Source of the DNA: Actinomycetota bacterium
GTDB taxonomy: Bacteria; Actinomycetota; Thermoleophilia; Gaiellales; Gaiellaceae
Direction of reading: 5' to 3'
Assembly (NCBI GenBank): GCA_003139545.1
Contig: PLJC01000032.1
Location: 46,321 to 105,031, forward strand
Length of the DNA stretch: 58,711 nucleotides
Made by a program: the position numbers and the translations under genes. Every line of letters starts with the position of its first letter. The first letter of the stretch is position 1. The notes under the pieces were generated by a model. That model saw nothing but the letters and a program-made list of their open reading frames with translations. It searched no databases and was not told the DNA's origin. Below, in pieces: positions 20,372 to 29,120 of this stretch.

Positions 20372-21724
20372 GTGGCCGCCGACGAGCTCACCGACCTGCG
20401 CGACCGGATCGCGGCGCTCGACCGCCAGGTGCTCGACGCCCTCAACCAGCGGCTCGAGCTGGTCCGGCGTGTGCGCGCGCACAAGCAGGAGACCGGGGCG
20501 CCGCTGATCGATGCCGCGCGCGAGGCGGAGCTCCTGGACGAGCTCACCCGTGCGAACGGCGGCCCGCTCGGCGAGCAGGCGGTGCGCTCGCTCTTCTCCG
20601 CCGTCCTCGACGTCATGAAGCAGGAGTCCCAGGGAGCGGGCGCCGGCGCGGCAGCCACGCAGGTGAGGAAGCCTGCGCCGGTCTCGCGGCTCGCGATCGT
20701 CGGCACAGGCCTGCTCGGCACGTCGGTCGCGCTCGCCGCGCGCCGTGCCGGCGTCGCCTCCGTGCGCGGCTGGGACGCCGACCCCGCGATGCTGCGGGAA
20801 GCGGCTGTCGAGCCCGCCGCGTCGCTGGCGGAGGCGGTGGCTGGTGCGGAGCTCGTCGTCGTCTCGGTGCCGGTCGGCGCCGTCGTCGCCACGGTTCGCG
20901 ACGCGCTCGCGTCCGCGCCCGACGCAACCGTCACCGACGTCGGCTCGACCAAGCGCGTGCTCGCCGCGGTCGAGGACCCCCGGTTCATCGCCGGCCACCC
21001 GCTCGCAGGCGGCGCGACCGGCGGCCCCGCGCGCGCGAGCGCCGACCTCTTCGACGGCGCGATCTGGTTCCTGACCCCGTCGCCAGTGGCCGAGGCGGCG
21101 CGGGTGCAAATCGTGGAGGGCTTCGTCGCCGCCCTCGGCGCGCGGACGGTGCAGCTCGATCCGGCCGAGCACGACCGGCTTCTGGCGGTGACGAGCCACC
21201 TCCCGCACGCGCTCGCGAACCTGCTCATGCGCACCGCCGCCCGGGCGGGCGAGGACGCCCTCGGCTACGCCGGCGCGTCGCTGCGCGAGATGACGCGCGT
21301 CGCCGGCGCGAATGCGTCCATCTGGGCGGACATCTTCGTCGCCAACGGCGACCTCATTGCGTCAGCGCTGGCCGAGCTCGGCAGCGATCTCGCCGACGTC
21401 GAGCGCTCGCTGCGCGCCGGCGAGCGCGATGCGATCGAGCGGTGGATCGCCGAGTCCGCGACGGCGCGCACGCGCATGCTCGAGTACGCGTATCGCACCG
21501 AGGCAAAGATGCTCAACCGCATCCGCGTGCGCATTCCGGACAAGCCCGGCGTGCTGGCCCGCATCACGCAGTCGCTCGGCGCCGCGGGCATCAACATCGA
21601 GGACTTCGAGCTGCGCCACGTCTCGCCGGAGTACGGCGGCGTGCTCGTCATCCTCGTCGCAGGTGGCGAGCAGGCGGAGCTGGCGCGAACGCTGCTCCGC
21701 CGCGAGGGCTACTCGGCGGCGTAG
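20372..21724 (+). CDS. tyrA: Chorismate mutase - prephenate dehydrogenase - ACT domain fusion (TyrA)
   Basis: The 450-residue protein joins three parts. An AroQ chorismate mutase (residues 3-85; LRDRIAALDRQVLDALNQR, KQETG) leads. A prephenate dehydrogenase (about 100-370; VGTGLLGTSVAL, DVGSTKR, AGHPLAGG with the binding His, SHLPHALA) follows. An ACT domain (about 380-450; IPDKPGVLARITQSLGAAGI) ends it, probably binding tyrosine for feedback. It would make 4-hydroxyphenylpyruvate from chorismate. GTG start at 20372 is 20 bases after argHF. The E. coli TyrA fusion lacks an ACT domain. Confidence in domain calls is high, in start moderate. Confidence 0.93.
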   Translation: MAADELTDLRDRIAALDRQVLDALNQRLELVRRVRAHKQETGAPLIDAAREAELLDELTRANGGPLGEQAVRSLFSAVLDVMKQESQGAGAGAAATQVRKPAPVSRLAIVGTGLLGTSVALAARRAGVASVRGWDADPAMLREAAVEPAASLAEAVAGAELVVVSVPVGAVVATVRDALASAPDATVTDVGSTKRVLAAVEDPRFIAGHPLAGGATGGPARASADLFDGAIWFLTPSPVAEAARVQIVEGFVAALGARTVQLDPAEHDRLLAVTSHLPHALANLLMRTAARAGEDALGYAGASLREMTRVAGANASIWADIFVANGDLIASALAELGSDLADVERSLRAGERDAIERWIAESATARTRMLEYAYRTEAKMLNRIRVRIPDKPGVLARITQSLGAAGINIEDFELRHVSPEYGGVLVILVAGGEQAELARTLLRREGYSAA

Positions 21725-21936
21725 CGCCGGGCCAGGTCGAACAACTCGGCGGTCAGCTCTGTGGCGCGGTCGGTCGCCTCTTCGATCTCCTCCACGTCGC
21801 GCAGCTGCTCCAGATCCAGGCCGGGCTTGAGGAGGGCGCTGTAGCCGCGGATCACGAGCAGCGCGTTCCGGAGGTCGTGGACGAGCCCTCCGACCAGGGC
21901 CGCCTGTGACTGTGCGTCGACCGCAATGGCGCTCAT
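21709..21936 (-). CDS. Orphan HisKA-like dimerisation/phosphoacceptor domain protein
   Basis: This 75-residue protein (ATG at 21934-21936; an in-frame TTG at 21978 would add 14 residues) reads LVHDLRNALLVIRGYSALL, which is the H-box helix of histidine kinases with the phosphorylatable His. A second amphipathic helix follows (EEIEEATDRATELTAELFDLA). The catalytic ATPase domain is missing altogether. It could be a phosphotransfer or dimerisation module, or a kinase remnant. It overlaps the 3' end of tyrA by 16 bases in the opposite direction. Confidence 0.6.
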   Translation of the reverse strand: MSAIAVDAQSQAALVGGLVHDLRNALLVIRGYSALLKPGLDLEQLRDVEEIEEATDRATELTAELFDLARRYAAE

Positions 21937-22006
21937 GGACTCAATCTCGTCGCGAAGACCTCCACCACCGAGCGTCAAACGCCGCAGCAGATCTGCGGCT
22001 TATTCC

Positions 22007-23008
22007 CTAATCCGAACGCACGCGTCCGCGCACCTCGCCGAGTTCGGTTGCGCGGAGCACGACCTCGTCTCCGTCGGCGAGGAAGCGCGTGTTGCCGTAC
22101 AGCTCGATGAGCGAGCCTTCCGTGCCGGGCTCGGCCCCCGAGATCGTCCCCGTCCCCATCAGGTCGCCCGTGCGTACCGTCGCGCCGTTCGAGGTCGCGT
22201 GCGCGAGCATCTGCGGCATCGTCCAGTACAGCGTCCGTGCGTTGCCGCGCGAGATCGTCTCTCCGTTCAGCTCGATCGAGAGATCGAGGTCGAGCCCCCA
22301 GTCGCTGCCACCGGCCAGCTGCGCGATCGGCGGCGGATCCTGCTCCGGCGCCTCCACGCAGCGCTCCTCGAGCAGCGCGAGCGGCGTCACCCAGGCCGAG
22401 ATGGACGTCTGGAACGACTTGCCGAGGAACGGCCCGAGCGGCACGTACTCGAACGCCTGAATGTCGCGCGCGCTCCAGTCGTTGAGGAGCACGACGCCGA
22501 AGACATGGTCTGCGAACTCGGACGTCGACAGCGGACGCTCCGACGGAACGCCGACGACGAAGCCGAGCTCGAGCTCGACGTCGAGCCGCTGTGACGGGCC
22601 GAACTCGCCTGCGCGCAGCTGACCGCGGGGGCGGACAACGTCGGTGCCGCTCACGGCGACCGTCCCCGCACGGCCGTGGTAGCCGACGGGCAGCCAGCAC
22701 CAGTTGGGGAGGAGCGGCTCCTGGTCCGGGCGGAACATCCGCCCGAGGTTGGAGGCGTGCTCGAGCGACGCGTAGAAGTCGACGTAGTCGGCGACGTCGA
22801 ACGGGAGGCGCATCTGCGGGTCGGCGATGCGTGGGCCGTCGTGGGCGCGGGCGGCCGCGATCGCTTCACGCCACGCCGCAGGGCCTGCGGCCATCAGCGC
22901 GTTCAGCGTCGGCTGCGCGAACACGTCGCCCAGGCCGCGCAGGTCGACGACCTCCTCGCCCTCGGTCCACGCGAGGCCCCCGTCGGCGAATGCGCCGAAC
23001 CCGGTCAC
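22007..23008 (-). CDS. fahA: Fumarylacetoacetase
   Basis: This enzyme cleaves fumarylacetoacetate to fumarate and acetoacetate, the last step of tyrosine/homogentisate breakdown. Over 333 residues it shows YVDFYASLEHASNLGRMF, LPNWCWLPVGYHGRAG, the metal Glu pair ELELGFVVG, VLLNDWSARDIQAFEY, PLGPFLGKSF and the C-terminal LMGTGTISG. These are hallmarks of true FAH rather than the general family. GTG at 23006-23008 overlaps the upstream stop by 4 bases. Acting with it should be homogentisate dioxygenase and maleylacetoacetate isomerase, not in this window. Confidence 0.93.
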   Translation of the reverse strand: MTGFGAFADGGLAWTEGEEVVDLRGLGDVFAQPTLNALMAAGPAAWREAIAAARAHDGPRIADPQMRLPFDVADYVDFYASLEHASNLGRMFRPDQEPLLPNWCWLPVGYHGRAGTVAVSGTDVVRPRGQLRAGEFGPSQRLDVELELGFVVGVPSERPLSTSEFADHVFGVVLLNDWSARDIQAFEYVPLGPFLGKSFQTSISAWVTPLALLEERCVEAPEQDPPPIAQLAGGSDWGLDLDLSIELNGETISRGNARTLYWTMPQMLAHATSNGATVRTGDLMGTGTISGAEPGTEGSLIELYGNTRFLADGDEVVLRATELGEVRGRVRSD

Positions 23009-23613
23009 AGGATCCCCAGCTCGTGCAGCTCGCCGACGGGCTCGAAGAACGAGCAGCTCCCGATCGAATGCAGCAGATGCGAGCGCACGTGCTCGAGCTC
23101 GCCAGGGCCTGCGGCGCGTCCGTTCCAGCGGAACGACTCGGCGTCGAGCTCGAATGCGCCGGGCCGCGCGCGCAGCGCGTCCTCCTCGTCGGCGAAGACG
23201 CACGCTGCCAGCAGGTTGAGGAACCCATGCTCTCCCGCGTCGGTCGGATACGCGTGGTGCAGCCCCGCCGTCGCCTTGAAGACGACGTGGGCCTCACGGC
23301 AGCCGCGCACGAACGCCGCCAAATCCTCCACGGCCGGGGTCGCGGCACCGCCGCAGCGGATCTTCGAGGATCCCTCGATGTAGAGGTCGTTGCCCTGGCG
23401 CTCGGTGCCGCCCCCGACGATCGCGAGCTCGCGACCCTCGACCTCGACGCCCTCGGGCACGACGAAGCGGCCGAGGAGCCACGCGTCCCGGCTCGCCTGT
23501 GCGCGCGCGTCCTCGGCGAGCGCGTCCGGCAGCGTCATGCTCGCCGGCGGGAAAAGCGGCGCATGGTCGAAGAGTCTGCCCAGAAGCGCCCTCTTAGCAT
23601 CCACGAGCGGCAA
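23005..23613 (-). CDS. Conserved-looking protein of unknown function, operon with fumarylacetoacetase
   Basis: The 202 residues have no signal peptide or membrane segment. Features include LFDHAPLFPPASM at the N-terminus, LAIVGGGTERQGND near 65, KIRCGGAATPAVEDL near 85, KATAGLHHAYPTDAGEHGFL near 115 and a C-terminal LLHSIGSCSFFEPVGEL. The lysine and KATAGLHH segment could suggest a barrel enzyme, but I do not recognise the family. TTG at 23613 is chosen because GGAGGAG lies seven bases before it. It is the first gene of the fahA operon and overlaps fahA by 4 bases, so a role in aromatic amino acid breakdown is likely. Confidence 0.75.
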   Translation of the reverse strand: MPLVDAKRALLGRLFDHAPLFPPASMTLPDALAEDARAQASRDAWLLGRFVVPEGVEVEGRELAIVGGGTERQGNDLYIEGSSKIRCGGAATPAVEDLAAFVRGCREAHVVFKATAGLHHAYPTDAGEHGFLNLLAACVFADEEDALRARPGAFELDAESFRWNGRAAGPGELEHVRSHLLHSIGSCSFFEPVGELHELGIL

Positions 23614-23622
23614 AGCTACACT
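23594..23622 (+). promoter_or_regulatory. Promoter of the SRP RNA gene
   Basis: TTAGCA (23594-23599) and TACACT (23617-23622) are separated by exactly 17 bases. Transcription would start near 23629, at the base of the SRP RNA helix. The promoter lies on top of the ribosome site and first codons of the divergent gene ending its 5' side at 23613, so the two transcription units overlap head to head. Confidence 0.55.
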
Positions 23623-23628
23623 CCTCCG

Positions 23629-23724
23629 CGGGTCGGGCTCCGCGCAGTGGAAGCTTGTGAACCGCGTCAGATCCGGAAGGAAGCAGCGCTAAGCATTCCC
23701 TTCCAGGTGCGCGGCCAGCCCGGC
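23629..23724 (+). ncRNA. ffs: Bacterial small signal recognition particle RNA (4.5S-type)
   Basis: The conserved domain IV tip is present: GTCAGATCCGGAAGGAAGC around 23667-23685 with the GGAA tetraloop and the asymmetric AGCAGC loop bound by Ffh. The flanks fold into a long hairpin: CGGGCT (23634-23639) pairs with AGCCCG (23717-23722), and GCGC/GTGGAAG near 23642-23652 pairs with CTTCC/GTGCGC near 23699-23712. Ends are approximate. It lies just upstream of dnaX, as in many bacteria, and no T-run terminator separates them. Confidence 0.93.
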
Positions 23725-23739
23725 CCGTATGATCGTTCG

Positions 23740-25317
23740 ATGGCCGCCCTGTACCGGAAATACCGTCCTCAGAGCTTCGACGAGGTGGTCGGGCAGGAGG
23801 CGGTCGTCAGGACGCTGAAGAACGCGATCACGTCCGGGCAGGTGCGGCAGGCGTATCTCTTCGCAGGACCGCGCGGAACCGGAAAGACGTCGCTCGCGCG
23901 CATCCTCGCGAAAAGCCTCAACTGCGTGCAGGGCCCGACGGTGACGCCTGACGGCACGTGCCATGCCTGCCTTGCGATCGCCGCCGGCACGTCGCTCGAC
24001 GTGATCGAGATGGACGCGGCGTCGCAGCGCGGCATCGACGACGTGCGCGAGATCCGCGACCGCGTCGTGCTCCAGCCGGTCGAGGGCCGCTACAAGATCT
24101 ACATCCTCGACGAGGCGCACCAGCTGACGGATGCAGCGTGGAACGCGTTGCTGAAGCTGATCGAGGAGCCTCCGCCCCATCTCGTCTTCATCTTCTGCAC
24201 CACCGACCTGTCAAAGGTGCTCTCGACCGTGCGGTCGCGCTGCCAGACGTTCGTGTTCCAGCGCCCGCGGCTCCAGGACCTGCTCAAGCGGCTGCGCATG
24301 ATCGCGGACAAGGAGCAGATCGCTGCGCCCGACCAGGCGCTCGCGCTCATCGCGCGCGCCGCTCGCGGCTCGTATCGCGACGCCGAGTCGGCGCTCGACC
24401 AGCTCGCCGCCGCGACGGAGAACGACGTCACCGTGCAATCGGTGCTACAGCTCCTCGGCACCGTCGAGGAGGAAGCGCTGTTCCGGCTGTGCGACCTCGT
24501 CGTCGACCGCGACACCGCGGGCGCGCTCACATTCGTCGAGGAGCTGTCCGAGCAGGGGCACGACATCGGCAGGCTCGTGACGGAGCTCATCGAGCACCTG
24601 CGGCAGCTGCTGCTCGTGCAGCACATGGGCGAGGTGCCGGATTCGCTCCCCGTGACGGAAGAGACCCGCGAACGGCTGCGTGCGCAGGCAAACCAGCTCG
24701 GCGAGGCGACGGTGATCCGGCTGATCGACCTGCTCGCGGTGGCCGTCGACGACATGCGCCAGGGCGGCGATCCGCGCCTGCCGCTCGAGCTCGCGCTCGT
24801 CAAGGTCACGCGACCCGCAAGCGACATGGCGCGCGAGTCGCTCGCGTATCGGCTCGAGCAGCTCGAGTCTCGTTCGAGCGCCGCACCGCACGTGGTGGCT
24901 CCGCCCGAGCGTGCGGCGCGTCCGGCCGAGCCGACGGCGACGGCGTCGCCGCCCGACGTGGAGCTCGAGCAACTGCAGGAGGCGTGGGCGCGCACGATCG
25001 TTCCCGCCGTCGCTGAGCGGTCGATCCCGATCTCGACCGTGCTCGGAGAGGCGCGGCCCGCGCAACTCGCCGGCGACACGCTCACGGTCGAGTTTCCCGC
25101 CAGTGCGTCGTTCCACCGCCAGCTCGCGGAGGAGCCGAAGAACGCGACCATGCTCGCCGACGCCCTGTACGAGGTGACGGGCCGGCGGCTCGCGCTCGCA
25201 TTCGCCGTGGGCGAGGGCGGCGCCGAAGCGCTCGAGCTCGACGAGCCGGCGGGCGAGGAGCGGATCATCGAGCTGCTGAAGACCGACCTCGATGCGCGGG
25301 AGAGAGATCCCGAATGA
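23740..25317 (+). CDS. dnaX: DNA polymerase III subunits gamma and tau
   Basis: This is the clamp-loader ATPase. The 525 residues have YRKYRPQSFDEVVGQE at the N-terminus, Walker A GPRGTGKTS near 44, the zinc-binding cysteines (NCVQG, then CHACLA) near 62-80, DEAHQLT near 125 and sensor 1 FCTTDLSKVLSTVRSRC near 155. A proline/alanine-rich linker near 385-405 leads to a short tau-like C-terminal domain. It follows the SRP RNA gene by 15 bases and overlaps ybaB by 4. No slippery A/T-rich frameshift site is evident, so probably only one product is made. Confidence 0.95.
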   Translation: MAALYRKYRPQSFDEVVGQEAVVRTLKNAITSGQVRQAYLFAGPRGTGKTSLARILAKSLNCVQGPTVTPDGTCHACLAIAAGTSLDVIEMDAASQRGIDDVREIRDRVVLQPVEGRYKIYILDEAHQLTDAAWNALLKLIEEPPPHLVFIFCTTDLSKVLSTVRSRCQTFVFQRPRLQDLLKRLRMIADKEQIAAPDQALALIARAARGSYRDAESALDQLAAATENDVTVQSVLQLLGTVEEEALFRLCDLVVDRDTAGALTFVEELSEQGHDIGRLVTELIEHLRQLLLVQHMGEVPDSLPVTEETRERLRAQANQLGEATVIRLIDLLAVAVDDMRQGGDPRLPLELALVKVTRPASDMARESLAYRLEQLESRSSAAPHVVAPPERAARPAEPTATASPPDVELEQLQEAWARTIVPAVAERSIPISTVLGEARPAQLAGDTLTVEFPASASFHRQLAEEPKNATMLADALYEVTGRRLALAFAVGEGGAEALELDEPAGEERIIELLKTDLDARERDPE

Positions 25318-25646
25318 GCTTCGACATGAACAAGCTGATGCAGCAGGCGGCGGAGATGCAGGAGCGCGTGCAACGCATGCAGGAGGAGGCGAAGAAGCAG
25401 ACGGCCGAGGCGTCAGTCGGCGGCGGGATGGTGAAGGTGACGGCGAACGGCGCCGGCGAGATCCTCTCGATCGAGATCGCGCGCGATGCGATCGATCCCG
25501 ACGACGCGGAAGGCCTCGCCGACCTCGTCCTCGCAGGCGTGAACGAGGCGCTCCGCTCCGCGCACGCCGCGGTCGAGGAGCAGGCGCAGCAGATGATCGG
25601 CGAGTTCGGGCTGGGTGACCTCGGGCTTCCCGGCCTCGGCGGGTAG
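25314..25646 (+). CDS. ybaB: YbaB/EbfC family nucleoid-associated protein
   Basis: This is a small dimeric DNA-binding protein, typically encoded in dnaX-ybaB-recR. The 110 residues start with a long charged helix (DMNKLMQQAAEMQERVQRMQ) and continue with the tweezer-forming beta part GMVKVTANGAGEILSIEI and a C-terminal helix. The end is glycine/leucine-rich (GLGDLGLPGLGG). The ATG overlaps the dnaX stop. Confidence 0.95.
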   Translation: MSFDMNKLMQQAAEMQERVQRMQEEAKKQTAEASVGGGMVKVTANGAGEILSIEIARDAIDPDDAEGLADLVLAGVNEALRSAHAAVEEQAQQMIGEFGLGDLGLPGLGG

Positions 25647-25651
25647 ACGGC

Positions 25652-25753
25652 TTGCGCGGCCGCTACCTCTTCTCGAACTGGTTGTGGCTGCTCATCGTCC
25701 TCGCCCTCATCGGCGTGGTCGTGTGGGGCTGGGCCTGGGACTTCAGCCGCTAG
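25652..25753 (+). CDS. 33-residue single-pass membrane protein between ybaB and recR
   Basis: From a TTG at 25652 the frame reads MRGRYLFSNWLW, then a hydrophobic stretch (LLIVLALIGVVVWGWAW) and DFSR before TAG at 25751-25753. Positive residues precede one membrane helix rich in tryptophan, so it should insert N-in. It starts 5 bases after ybaB and ends 15 bases before recR, and would be co-transcribed with them. Start codon and function are uncertain; the clean membrane design supports it being real. Confidence 0.55.
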   Translation: MRGRYLFSNWLWLLIVLALIGVVVWGWAWDFSR

Positions 25754-25768
25754 GGCTAGCCTGAGCGG

Positions 25769-26359
25769 ATGCTGAGCCCCGCCGTCGACAACCTCGTCGC
25801 GCAGCTGACCCGCCTGCCCGGGATCGGCAGCCGGACGGCGCAGCGGCTCGCGTTCCACCTGCTCCAGGTGTCGAAGACCGAGGCCAACGCGCTCGCGGAC
25901 GCGATCCGCGACGTGAAGGAGCGCGTCCGCTTCTGCAACGAGTGCGGCAACCTCACCGAGGAGGAGGTCTGCGCCATCTGCCTCGACGCGCGGCGCGACC
26001 GGACGATGATCTGCGTCGTCGAGCAGCCCGTCGACCTGCTCTCGCTCGAGCGGACCGCCGAGTACCGCGGCCTGTACCACGTCCTCGGCGGTGCGCTCTC
26101 ACCGATCGACGGCGTCGACCCGGAGCACCTGCGCATCGACGAGCTCCTCCGTCGCGTCGATCGCAACGGCGTGCAGGAGGTCGTGCTCGCGATGAACCCG
26201 AACATGACCGGCGAGGCGACCGCCGCCTACCTCGCCGACCGGCTGCGAGGACGCGTGCGTGTAACACGCCTCGCGAGCGGCCTGCCCGTCGGCGGCGACC
26301 TCGAGTACGCAGACGAGGTCACGCTCGGCCGTGCGTTGACCGGCCGCCGGGAGATGTAG
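25769..26359 (+). CDS. recR: Recombination mediator RecR
   Basis: RecR loads RecA with RecF/RecO during gap repair. The 196 residues show the helix-hairpin-helix [19 protein letters not shown] (residues 13-31), the zinc finger C-x2-C...C-x2-C (CNECG, CAIC, residues 57-72), and a Toprim domain with [12 protein letters not shown] and [18 protein letters not shown] at 25769 gives the usual length. It is the last member of the dnaX-ybaB-recR block. Confidence 0.96.
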   Translation: MLSPAVDNLVAQLTRLPGIGSRTAQRLAFHLLQVSKTEANALADAIRDVKERVRFCNECGNLTEEEVCAICLDARRDRTMICVVEQPVDLLSLERTAEYRGLYHVLGGALSPIDGVDPEHLRIDELLRRVDRNGVQEVVLAMNPNMTGEATAAYLADRLRGRVRVTRLASGLPVGGDLEYADEVTLGRALTGRREM

Positions 26360-26382
26360 GCACACTCTCAAGCGTGTCCGTC

Positions 26383-27666
26383 ATGCACCACGAAGAGATC
26401 CCGCAGCTCGCCGCGGACGTCGTCGCGCGGGACCGCGACTTGGTCGTGATGAAGTTCGGCGGCACCTCCGTCGGCGACACGCAGAAGATCAAGGACGTCG
26501 CCCGCCGCCTCGTCACGGCGCGCGAAACCGGACATCGCGTCGTCGCCGTCCTCTCCGCGATGGGCGACACGACCGACGACCTCATCCGGCTCGCGCACGA
26601 GGTCTCGCCGCACCCCCACCCGCGCGAGTACGACATGCTTGTCTCGGTCGGCGAGCGCATCTCGAACGCGCTCTGCGCCATGGCGATCCACGATCTCGGC
26701 CACGAGGCGATCTCGCTCACCGGCTCGCAGGCGGGGATCCTCACCGACACCGTCCACGGCAAGGCGAAGATCGTCGAGGTGCGGGCCGCACGCATCAACG
26801 ACGCGATGGACGACGGGAAGATCGTGCTCGTCGCCGGCTTCCAGGGCGTGTCGTCGGAGCACGAGGTCACGACGCTCGGTCGTGGCGGCTCGGACGCGAC
26901 GGCGGTGGCGCTCGCGGCGGCGCTCGGAGGCGCGTGTGAGATCTTCACCGACGTCGAGGGCGTGTTCACCGCCGACCCGCGACTCGTGCCGGACGCGCTC
27001 AAGCTGCCGAAGGTCAGCTACGAGGAGATGCTCGAGATGGCCGCCACCGGCGCACGCGTCATGATGGCGCGGTCGATCGAGATCGCACGCAGGTACGGTG
27101 TTCTTCTCCACGTGCGCTCGGCGTTCAGCGACGTCGAGGGCACCTGGATAGTCGAGGAGGATCAGCTCGTGCTCGAGAAGGCGATCGTTTCCGGCGTGAC
27201 GCACGACACAACCGAGGCGAAGGCCACGGTGCTCGGCGTGCCCGACCGGCCGGGCGTCGCCGCGCGCGTGTTCCGCGCGCTCGCGGACGCGGGCGTGAAC
27301 ATCGACATGATCGTGCAGAACGTCTCCCTCGACGGCGCGACGGACATCTCGTTCACGCTACCGAAGACGGATCTTCCCGCTGCAGAACCGACGCTCGAAG
27401 GGCTGCGCGAGGAGATCGGCGCGCGCGGGATCGTCTACGACCCGGACATCGCAAAGGTCTCGCTCATCGGCGCAGGCATGAAGAGCCATCCCGGCGTCGC
27501 CGCCGACATGTTCGAAGCGCTCGGCGATGCGGGGATCAACATCGAGATCATCTCCACGTCCTCCATCCGCGTCTCCTGCGTCGTGCGCGCCGCCGACGTC
27601 CAGAAGGCCGTCTCCGCGGTGCACGAGAAGTTCCGGCTCTTCGCCGAGGAGCGTGTCCGTGCCTGA
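26383..27666 (+). CDS. ask: Aspartate kinase
   Basis: This enzyme phosphorylates aspartate as the entry to lysine, threonine and methionine. The 427-residue protein has [12 protein letters not shown] near residue 22, a [18 protein letters not shown] block near 170 and [13 protein letters not shown]. Two C-terminal ACT domains follow ([15 protein letters not shown] near 290 and [18 protein letters not shown] near 365) for feedback control. An N-terminal extension of about 20 residues precedes the usual start; a GTG at 26374 is an alternative. It overlaps asd by 8 bases. Confidence 0.93.
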   Translation: MHHEEIPQLAADVVARDRDLVVMKFGGTSVGDTQKIKDVARRLVTARETGHRVVAVLSAMGDTTDDLIRLAHEVSPHPHPREYDMLVSVGERISNALCAMAIHDLGHEAISLTGSQAGILTDTVHGKAKIVEVRAARINDAMDDGKIVLVAGFQGVSSEHEVTTLGRGGSDATAVALAAALGGACEIFTDVEGVFTADPRLVPDALKLPKVSYEEMLEMAATGARVMMARSIEIARRYGVLLHVRSAFSDVEGTWIVEEDQLVLEKAIVSGVTHDTTEAKATVLGVPDRPGVAARVFRALADAGVNIDMIVQNVSLDGATDISFTLPKTDLPAAEPTLEGLREEIGARGIVYDPDIAKVSLIGAGMKSHPGVAADMFEALGDAGINIEIISTSSIRVSCVVRAADVQKAVSAVHEKFRLFAEERVRA

Positions 27667-28594
27667 CGCGCGCATCGCCGTCGTCGGCGCCACCGGCGCG
27701 GTCGGTGCGGTGACGATGCGGCTGCTGCGCGAGCGCGGGCACGAGAACGTGCGCGCGTTCGCGTCGGCGCGCTCGGCGGGACGCACGCTCGAGGGCGGGA
27801 TCGTCGTCGAGGAGGCGACACCGAAGGCGCTCGCGTCCGCCGGAGTCGACCTCGCACTGTTCTCCGTCGGCACGTCGGCATCGCGCGAGCTCGTGCCGCA
27901 TGCGGTGCGCGGCGGCGCGGTCGTGGTCGACAAGTCGTCCGCGTACCGCCTCGAGCCGGGTGTTCCGCTCGTCGTGCCCGAGGTGAACGGCGAGCGAGCG
28001 CGCGAGCACGACGGCATCGTCGCCAATCCGAACTGCTGCACGATTCCCTTGACGTGCGTCTTGGGCCCGCTGCACGAGGCCGCCGGTCTGAAGCGCGTGC
28101 GCGTGTCGACGTATCAGTCCGTCTCAGGTGCGGGCGCGTGGCGGATGGAGCAGTTGCGTGCGGAGCCGCCGGCCGAGCACGACCTGGCGATGGACTGGAG
28201 CTGGGACGGCGACGAGACGGACGAGGAGTCGAAGCTCCGTTCCGAGACGCGCAAGATCCTCGAGCTGCCGGAGCTGCCGATCAGCGCGACGACGGTGCGC
28301 GTCCCCGTGCTCGTCGGGCATGCGGAGGCCGTGTGGATCGAGCTGGAGGAGCCGCTCTCGCCGGAGCAGGCGTCGGCAGTGCTGGGCGCGGCGCCGTCGG
28401 TTCGACTCGTCGACGTGCCGACGCCAGGCGCGGCGGCGAAGACGGACGACGTGCTCGTCGGCCGGATTCGCCCCGATCGGGCCGGCGAGAACGGCCTGGT
28501 GCTCTTCCTCGCGTGCGACAACCTGAACAAGGGCGCGGCGCTGAACGCGATCCAGATCGCGGAGCTGCTGCTCGGCGATCGCGTCGCAGCCTGA
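27659..28594 (+). CDS. asd: Aspartate-semialdehyde dehydrogenase
   Basis: This enzyme reduces aspartyl phosphate to the semialdehyde. The 311 residues begin [18 protein letters not shown] (NADPH loop). The catalytic Cys is in [10 protein letters not shown] near residue 128, where NCST is more usual. SVSGAGAW near 155 and [17 protein letters not shown] near 212 follow the family, and the end [21 protein letters not shown] is typical. The GTG at 27659 lies inside the 3' end of ask, which couples the first two steps of the pathway. Confidence 0.95.
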   Translation: MPDARIAVVGATGAVGAVTMRLLRERGHENVRAFASARSAGRTLEGGIVVEEATPKALASAGVDLALFSVGTSASRELVPHAVRGGAVVVDKSSAYRLEPGVPLVVPEVNGERAREHDGIVANPNCCTIPLTCVLGPLHEAAGLKRVRVSTYQSVSGAGAWRMEQLRAEPPAEHDLAMDWSWDGDETDEESKLRSETRKILELPELPISATTVRVPVLVGHAEAVWIELEEPLSPEQASAVLGAAPSVRLVDVPTPGAAAKTDDVLVGRIRPDRAGENGLVLFLACDNLNKGAALNAIQIAELLLGDRVAA

Positions 28595-29007
28595 TGTTGA
28601 AGGTCTTCTCGAGGCTCCACGTCTTCCTGTACCGGGCGAGCGGCGGCCGGATCGGCGGCCGCCTCAAGGCCGCGCCGGTGCTGCTGCTGACGACGACCGG
28701 CCGAAAGACCGGCAAACGGCGCACGACTCCTCTGCTCTATGCGGAGGACGCCGGCCGGTACGTGATCATCGCCTCTGTCGGCGGAGCTCCGAAGCACCCG
28801 GCGTGGTACCTGAACCTGAGCGGCGACGCCAATGCGACGATCCAGGTCGGAAGCCGAAAGCTCGAAGTGCATGCGGACACGGCCCCGCCGGACGAGCGCG
28901 CGCGTCTGTGGACGCTGATGACGCGGCTGTATCCGGGGTACGACGACTACCAGGCGAAGACCAGCCGCGAGATCCCGGTTGTGACTCTCACGCCTGCCGC
29001 GAGCTGA
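28594..29007 (+). CDS. DDN-type nitroreductase family deazaflavin (F420)-dependent protein
   Basis: This 137-residue protein of the split beta-barrel family resembles M. tuberculosis Ddn. It shows LLLLTTTGRKTGKRRTTPLLY near residue 30, VIIASVGGAPKHPAWYLNL near 57 and the C-terminal DDYQAKTSREIPVVTLTP. The GRKTGK-RT-PL and GG-P-HP-WY-NL blocks bind F420H2 in characterised members. Its ATG shares a base with the asd stop (TGATG), but a functional link to asd is not implied. Confidence 0.88.
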   Translation: MLKVFSRLHVFLYRASGGRIGGRLKAAPVLLLTTTGRKTGKRRTTPLLYAEDAGRYVIIASVGGAPKHPAWYLNLSGDANATIQVGSRKLEVHADTAPPDERARLWTLMTRLYPGYDDYQAKTSREIPVVTLTPAAS

Positions 29008-29120
29008 CAAAGGCGCGAACGGTCGGGCGAGATGACGCTCGCGCAGGCCAAAGGGGCCGTCCTCGGTGCCGGGTAGCGCCGTCTCGGCGTCGTCCGAGCA
29101 CAGCCATATCGTCAGCTCGG

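Noticed and set aside
23629..23724. N-terminal extension of DnaX or a larger plus-strand protein from 22591
   Set aside because: The upstream part is antisense to fahA and the SRP RNA structure accounts for 23629-23724; DnaX homology begins at 23740.
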